64,000 bases of DNA from Glandiceps talaboti. Lineage: Eukaryota; Hemichordata; Enteropneusta; Spengelidae. Shown piece by piece: positions 41,101 to 50,300 of this stretch (position 1 is its first letter; each line of letters opens with the position of its first letter). The notes beneath the pieces are model-generated. The model worked only from the letters and a program-made list of their open reading frames with translations. It did not search any database and was not told the origin of the DNA. Where the stretch lies: positions 13,151,246 to 13,215,245 of the forward strand of contig NC_135555.1 of NCBI RefSeq assembly GCF_964340395.1. Reading direction: 5' to 3'. The position numbers were made by a program, and so were the translations under genes.

Positions 41101-44100
41101 TTAGAAGTGTATATTCAGTTCAACTGAATGAACGATTGATTGAAACATACTATGACTGAATTTCTACCATACACAAGCCAAGTTGTACATGTTCAAACAG
41201 AAAATGTGTAATTTACTTTCTGGTCATTCCATGTCATGACAACATCCATTTCATCCTTTGTTCTACATAGCTCAAAATATGTGTCAAAATGTCACCCACT
41301 TTTTTTCTTAAATTAAGCTTGCATGGGTATAACTACCTGTGACTCGTAGTGACATGGCCCCTTATGTCAGTTATGATGGACAAATGAAGAAATGACATTG
41401 AACTAAAATCAGTCTTGTGTACCCAAACTAGCATGTCTGCATCATAGGGTTCTATTATTAATAGATAGGATTTTAGAAAAAGCAAAGTCATAAAAATGTG
41501 ATGATGCATTCAAGTCATTCTGTGACTGATGGCAAGCTTGTGTGTTCATCCACATACAGGTATGCAATAAATGTTTTTGATATAGCACTGTAGTGCAAAT
41601 ACCCCTACAGGTAGTATGTGCACACACCGATGCAAGAACTCACTGGTACTTTTATATGATAATACACCTACTTGTAAAGTGAAGAGTGTGCATTCTTTAA
41701 TCTCTTGACATCATCATTTGTCATGTAATGTATTAAATCGCCATCATACGGTATTGTCGGTTCATCTACTGCTTCTCGAAACTGCATTGATACCATCTTC
41801 ATCATGTATGCTTTAGGCATATCTACAACAAAACAAACCCATACGAAAATCTGTTGAATCATGGAAAACTTGAACAAACAGACATTCTATTATGAATGGT
41901 ATAGGATGTCTAGATTGATAAATTAATTATCTACATGTACTGCTTTCCTTGTTTGTGTGTTAAAAAAGGTGTAGTTCTGGTTCAGTTTAAAACAGTTGTC
42001 CAACAGAGCAATAGAAATAGTTGGTTCTGAATATAAGAATACTCGTATGTAATCCTTTTTGCTCCAATGATATTTAAAGACAGCACTAATGCAAGAATCT
42101 TGGATTGAAACCATGGCCTTTAATAATGCATCAGTTGATCATGTTAGGATGTGTTTCAATGGATTTGAAGTGACAGTCCAGTTATGTCACCAGCTAGGAA
42201 AGCAAGAATGACTGGGTCTTGGCAGGGTTGTAGACCACTGTTAGGGCAGTGGCCACATCCTGGACTCACTACCCAGGGTCTTCTTTATACAAGACATCAT
42301 GGAGGCAGTCTGTTGGTGATCCTATACTAACTTCACTTCCTTTCATCTGAGGGATTTGTCTACAGACACAAAATACATCACACCTGAACCTTCCCTAATC
42401 TTGACTTCTTATCTTGACGATTCTTACAATTTCTGATGAAAATATCCAGACTAAAGTACTTACATTTCTTGTATTCTATCCTGTGTAAATGTTTACCAAT
42501 TCCTATCAATATGTCTCCCTTCTGACTGCTGAAACACAGACTGGTTGGCACTGCATTCAGTTTGACTAACCTATAAGTATATTAATTACAGATAGTGAAA
42601 CAACAAATAACTTGAAAGATATATCAATTGCATACATGTACAATGGAAGTTATTAGGTGGGTAAGAAAATAGAAATTGTTTGCAATGTGCATTATTCTGT
42701 GAAAAATAATGAAGACAAGTTTCAAAATATTTTGTGTATTTCAAGTATTACATGTAAAGATCTCACAACCATACTTTGATTTAGCTACCACCCTGTTTGG
42801 TTGAGAACAATTATAACCAAAGCTGTGAAAACTGGTACTAATCATTGTGAAATCTGTAAACGCTGCACATGATATCAGAATATAGATGAAGCACTTTACT
42901 TGAGGTAGGGTTCGTGAGCATCAAGCACTGACATAGCCCATCTACATCACTAGATCTATGCCTCCACGCACAGGTATTAATTCTAGGACAAGTGTATTGG
43001 AGACAGTGGAGTCCCAGATCCAATGATGTATGTAAACAGGTTATAAAGCTGGCAAAGGTTGATGAGTTTATAGGTGAGTAGACAAACCTGATAAGTCTGT
43101 TAGCTTCATTCCAAATCCTCAATGTACAATCACTACTACAAGATGCGGTAATTCTCATCCGTGAACAACAAGTCAGACCTGTTATGTCATCAACATGATC
43201 TTCATCTGGAGTGTGGTCAAAACGTACTGTGAAAGGAAATGAAAACGAACCATTGCATTATAAACGATCCGTATTAAAGCTAGTCTAATCCATATATCTG
43301 TACTTTCAAAGGGCATTTTAAGGTCTAGAAAATAGAACATGTGCAGAGGTGAGAGAAGCCCTTTTCAATAGGAAAGAACAACTGAATCAAAGTCAAAACA
43401 TACTGCTAACGTAACAAAACTGGTACTAATGACTGACTGTCTGATTGATTGACTGATTGATTGATTGATCGATTGATTGATTTACTTACGTTTTGAGAGG
43501 AGATCATACTTGACAATATTGTATGTAGCTGTTGATGGTTCCTGGAATGCTACCATTAGATTACTTCTCATAACAGACATATGTAATGGAGTATTAGCAC
43601 AGTAGAATGACATCAAAGGTGCCAATGACTCATCAGCAAATGGAAAGACTCTCCACACTTTGATCACATTATCTGTAAAACAACACATCAAGAAAAATGT
43701 ATCAGAGTTTGTCCAAAGCTACTGTACAGGTATCTGTCCTAGTTTAATACTGGAAAACACACAAAGGACACATCTAGCAAATTTTTTTTTTTTTTTTTAA
43801 ATTTTATCATGCAAATATCAGCATTTACATTGCAAGAATGAATGTTTGTGGACTCTTGTTTCATAGTTATAAATTAAAATTTCTACTCTAAACATGTTTG
43901 GAAAGTCCCAAATTTTGCTGATGTCTGAGTCTCGTCAGCATCATCAGGGGTATACATGTACTTCAACTTGTTTCAGATGTGATTAGTTACGCATATGACA
44001 GCAGGTTATTTCACTCCTGATAATGCTGATGAAGAGTCACAAAATTTGGGATCTGATTTCCAAAAAATGCTTGACTGCACAAGTAGAAACTTTCTTCCTC

Positions 44101-44303
44101 ATCAGTTAAATAATTTTCAACGAGTACACTGCAGATGTGAAATTCATGGTATGCCCAAAGCATGTGTTTAGGGGCACATGATTGTAAACTTTTGAAATGT
44201 TGAAGATGCATTTTTTTTCCCTTGGTGAGTGCAACTGGCTAAAATTGATTCACAACACGTGACACACACATGACAAGTAATGTGTGCAAGGCAAGTACAT
44301 GAC

Positions 44304-44341
<38 letters not shown>

Positions 44342-47300
44342 TACAGCTTTATAATTGACAACATAACTGAAAAGAGACAATATTACAGACAGAGGCAAAG
44401 AGGCTGATTTTTACATCAGAAAGAGAAATAAACATTTATGTACAGAAATTTAAAGAAACAGCTCTGACTCTTTATTATAATACAAAAATACACAACAAAG
44501 TAAGGAGATGACAAAGCGATACAAGGATGCATTACAGAGATTAATGACATCAGATTGTGTGAAGTTAAGTGTGAATAAACCTGCTACCTTCAAAGTACTT
44601 ACTAGTAGAAGTTTCAGGATCTTAGTTTTTGCAGTAAAGTGTGACAAACAAAGATTGTTAGTACGTACTACATGTATTTGTACAATTTTGATATGTACAT
44701 TTGAAATACACTTACTAGTAATACAGAACACAACAGACAAAGACAAGACTGAGAACACATTCATCAGAGGTACCAGTTAGGGGTAAATTAAGTTAGTGTG
44801 TATCATCATTTAATATTTGATGACAACATTTTTAACATGCATTTTGTCAAAGTTACACATCTACGGTATATGGACTGTATGGTTTTTTTTTCAATGACGT
44901 GTATCAGGTATTTGTGAGGACTCTTGAAATGTATTTGTGAGGACTCCAAAAATGTAAACATTTACGAGCACTACACAGATTGAAGCATTGTTTGCATCTG
45001 ATAATGATACCAATATTTAACAAGTAAGCAATTTCGTATAGTGATACTATATATAACCCAATAATCAGAACCGATATTTGCTGAATACAAATTGACCTCC
45101 ATAGATGCGGGAATGAATGTCTACCAAAATGCCTGGTTGTCAAACTACCAATGTGCATTTCAAGAGAATGTTCAAATGATCAAAAATATCATGCATAGTT
45201 CGTATTGTACAAACTCGTGTACTTGGAGATTTGAACTTATTGCAAATATCACCACATGCTAAAGAGTGGGATTCAGACAGAGCAGGTAAAAGTAACTCAG
45301 TATGGTAGTATGTATTGGGTATTGAGAGGGTAAAACTTGACATTGGGGATGGGGGGAGGGGGGACGACAAAACTCAAAACACCCAGGTGAAACACAAATA
45401 CTTACTAAGTAGACTTTCTGTCTCTGTCATTGCATTACATAATTAAAAATGATAATTTATGTCAACAATCGGTGTTGATTTCATTCAAGTTTTGACATAT
45501 TTGTAAATATAACATTTTATGTTCCGGTTTGTACATCCCTGATACTGGGGGTAGTAAGTACTGTTTACGCCGCGCTCTAATTTTTCTAACAAGTCTGAAT
45601 ATTTGCAAAGACTTTTTGTATTATCAGTGAGTCATAATTAAACTTTATCCTGTTAAAATGTGTCTTGACACAACAGAAAAATGTTTTTCTCCTGATTTGC
45701 TGTCAACCAAACTTCAACAATAAAGACTTGACGTGCTGGAGTACAGCTTTGTACTGTTGTAATGACACTTACCCAAACCAGCAGAGATAAGCTGATCATC
45801 TTTAGAATTGGCAAGAAGACTTAGCACTCCCTTGTAACCATGCGCCTACAAAGAAATGGACAAGAAAGTAGTACAAATTTATCTTTGAAATATAACACAT
45901 ACTGCCAATGACACTGAAGCACAACCAACTGTACAGGAATCTAGAGGGGTTGGTCCAACTAGAACAAGAACTTGATGAAGGTTGACTTCAATATTCTAAA
46001 GTGCACCTATAGTAATGTATGTGTAACGCATGGAGACGGACTCATACTGTTGATGAAGAAATCAAATGATTATTTAATACTATGATGTCCTTAGGGAGTA
46101 AAATTCTATTTCAGGTTTATAAAATTTAATTCACCATTGTTTAATCATTAATGAAAATAATAGCTTAAATTTGCAGTTGTGATGCTGATGGTTATTTGGG
46201 AATTCAGTAAATGAGGGTGGGATGTTTAATGTCTCAAAGGCACACAGCTAAATTTGACCCAGATAAAATAATAGTTATCATGAGATGCAATCGCTATGGG
46301 CATTATCATTGTTGCTAGGGGGTCTGTTACATTGTGGAATGCTGACGTCTTAGTACAGCTTAGTATAATCATATTGTTTTCATATCATTGCTATGGGTAT
46401 GGTCCTGGCACCATTTTAGTATGCTCATTTGTAACATTGTACAAAATCTACTAACCAAACCCTGATAACAGGAAAGAAAATCGGAATATAAACTCAATGT
46501 TTTTCCTACCTCAATTTTGTATTTGACTTCCATGGTATCCCAGTCTAGTACAGCAAGGTAGCCATCTTTACGTCCACCCATTACCAGTGTTCTATCTGTA
46601 CCTCTCATTGCTGACCCTTTGGTAGGGTTCTGTACACTCACTTTAGACGTCCTCAACAAACCCTTCCATACATCGGTTTCTAAGGCATTCTCTACTATGT
46701 ATTCATATAGACAAAGGCAGTTCATATGTTCCCTTTCTGCAGGAGAATGAAAACAGAAAGGAAGGGGGGCTATCAGTATGTCATTTTCTCACAACATAAC
46801 CTACACATAATCAACAAACAGCATGATACTGCTGGATGTGTTTTCCAATAACATCATAATTTATACAGGCAAACTCACAATTCTGAATAGTATTGACCTG
46901 TAGTTATGTAGAAGGACATTGCTTCTGAGATTACTGGTATATTATACTACAGTGTTTTCTTGCTGATTGCACTTGTTTTCAATCCTACTGCAAAACACTT
47001 TGGATTGTTTTCTGTTTACTGAAATCTGATTCTTGGTGCCTTTAATAAAGTTTTACCTCACACTTGAGGGTCAAAATAGAACAAGATGGACTTAGCCTCA
47101 AGCAAATTTATAGTCACTGTAACAAATGTATGATTCTGAGGTGTGATTCCCAGTTAATTGATTTTGACTCTTGAAAAGTACAACCACACAGTGTACAATC
47201 TGCTCAGCTGACTCCTATTACAAGTGCCAAATGCATAACTAACCCCTGAGTATTATAGTATGAACAAAGTTTACCATTTTAGTACACAAAGCTAACATCA

Positions 47301-50300
47301 ATATACTTCATTCTGGTTATCACAAAAACAAAAGATTATATATTTTGGCCACTAGGAGTGCTGTTCAGTTCAGAAGCAGTTTCTCGACCAGAAGTGAGGG
47401 CTTTGATAGTTGTGCAGCCTCCTTTGATAAAATCATCATTCCTCAGTGTTTCATGGCAAAAGATGGTTGCATTCTTAACCAGTCAGACAATTCTATTGAT
47501 TTTATGCCAGCTCAAGTAGGTTTCATGAACTTGAGGAATTGTTACAGCCACATGTTGTTGACTGTTTCTGGTAGTGTCATGCAACATTTCCTAATCTGGG
47601 ATACCTTCTTATGGCACTTCTTTTGAAAACGACAGCAAGATGTATAACTAGCATACGGCATACCAATATTTAAACTCAGTCAAGTATAATGCATGTACTG
47701 GTTCCTCAATCTACTTTCCTTTAGAAATGATGACAATATTACCCTAGCTAACTTACCGCTTCCTTCACTACCATTCCAGGTATGTTTGATGACAGATGGG
47801 TTAAATTTAGTATCAGCACGTACCATATCACCGTTCTTCAATGCAACAAACATTGTCTCTACACAAGGACAAGGAAAAAGAATAATCTTGATTTCAACAA
47901 CACTGGATGATACACATTAAAATAATTTATGTATTAAAAATATATTTTTTAAGAATACATTATTTTTGTTATGTACATTTTTCATGACTCTTATCAGTAT
48001 TTTCTGGGTTAAGATTAATAAATCTCTTCAAATTAAATTTTACATAATCTAAAACTTTACATTTCAATACTTAGGCACCATTATCAAAATATAATGTTGT
48101 GGGGTTGTCGTTGACTGAGTGGTAAGCTCATATGCCTAAGCAAGCCACTACAGTCTGTGTTTGAACCTTTCACTGACTAGGTTTGATAAAAACAGAAGGG
48201 TGATGTTCCTTTTGATCCTACTGAAAGGTGTACTTTTTCCTGGGACATGGTACTCTGGTTTCTTGTTGCATAACACTCAGGCACTTGGATGTTGTACAAG
48301 TGGAGACTATAGTACATGTATATCAATTTCTCAAATTGATTTGGTTCACTAAAGTATATTTATCATAATTTCTAAAGGTGTACATTTGCCTTACCTTCAG
48401 CCTGTGCATAAATAGCATCAGCTACTCCAACCTTCTGATTGACAATAAGTGATGTGATAACATTACCATTACAGGGTGCTACAACTCTTACTGTGGCATC
48501 TCTTGTTACAACTAAAGCACGGGGTGGACACTAAAATGGAAAACACACAAGTAACAGTAAAGATGATGAAAATATTGACTTTCAAAAATCATTTCTGTAT
48601 ACATGTATAATGTAAAATCCAATATTAGATTTCTCCTGTAAATTAGTGAGATATCTATTACCATTCTATTGTAAAGTAAACATAAAATTTCACATTTTCT
48701 CAAAATGAATGCCAATGGTGTTAACACACAACTGCATACTATGCAGGTATTTTTGTAGGGTTGGATAAATGAAGCAATAATTAGGTAGGTTGATTGGTAT
48801 CATACCCAGCACTATTTTTACACTTTTACACAACACATTGTTGTTGATAATAATGTGGCAATGGGCATGGCTCCTACTACCGTTCTTTTAGACCTACTTT
48901 GTATATCACGTTCACTGATCTCATAGTTTTCCTTTGAACAATATCACAACCAGACACTAAAGTTACACACCCAACAAATATCACAGTAATTGGCCAAGTG
49001 CATGGTTTTTGACTTTCAGTTGTTTACATACAAACAAACACTTTGCCATGCCTCTTAACACTACTGAACCTTATAGTTCAGTTCGGTTAAAAACACATAT
49101 AGTCAAGTAGTACAGTCTTAGATATATCCTCACCTCAGGTTCTGGTCTATCCGTTATCCTTATATGGTCAACCTTGTGTCTACAATTAAGAAACATACAT
49201 AATAAGGAATGTATGTGGGTTCAGTACTCTATGTAATTCAAGAACATTTCCAAATCGATTAATTTTAATATCTTGAAATAGAATTCATACCTCTGAGTAG
49301 ATTTAGAATGCCTTTATAATCAAACTCTATTTTACATCATTGTTATTATCTTATTTTATTTTTCACTCCCCACCCCCCACCCCCCTCCCCCTACTATGAA
49401 TGCATGATAAGTATATCCCTTACTCACCCTATTGCTGTATGCATGGTGTGTATATCCCGGATTCTCCAGAGATCCACCGTAAATGCTGAGAAACTATGCA
49501 CATTGTCAGCATGTAACACAGTACCTATCCCATCGACTGGTTCCTCTGTTTCAATCATATCAACTTGATCACACGTTTCCAGACTCCAAACTCTGACTGT
49601 GCAGTCATGTGAAGCTGACATGATGTATGGACCATAGGGATAGACAACGATACTACTGACAGCCCCACTATGGCCCACAAACACTAGTTTTAAACGCCAG
49701 GAATCATCCCACATTTTAATGGATCCATCTCTTGCTGCCGTGACTAGGTTCTTTAGTGGGTTGAAGAACAAGATGCTGTAAGACAAAACAAACAGATCAT
49801 AAATGGAATAGCTTCAGTGGATTATAACAAAGCTGTGCTGAATAATCTATTCTAACTTCAAAGTCGTTTGTTTAAATTTGACAAACTACAGAGTTTTGGT
49901 TCTCTACAATACAAGCTACTTTTATTGTATGACAAGATGTGACACAGTGTGACATACCACGTCCCATTTTAGTGTTTTTAGAAAAATGGTGTTGAGAAAC
50001 AAAAAGGAAATATAACAAATTCATTAAATACAATTTTTAGCAGTGTGAATTTTTCAAAACAAAAATTTTAAACTTTTTTTTTTCAAAAATTTTTCAAACT
50101 TTTTTCAAAAATCAAATATTGTTCTACTTAAAATGTGTTCCTAAACTAAGTTCAATTCTTTGCAAGCAAATGATACATCAACAAATCCCCATTTCATTCA
50201 TTGTCAGACGTACATAAATGTATGTATGATATGATATTTCACTGGCAATTATTACTCATACCAACAAATGTATTGGCTCATCTTCAGTCATCATCTAATT

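Noticed and set aside
47345-47626. 93-residue plus-strand open frame
   Set aside because: It lies wholly in a WDR97 intron on the opposite strand, with no motif or splice support.
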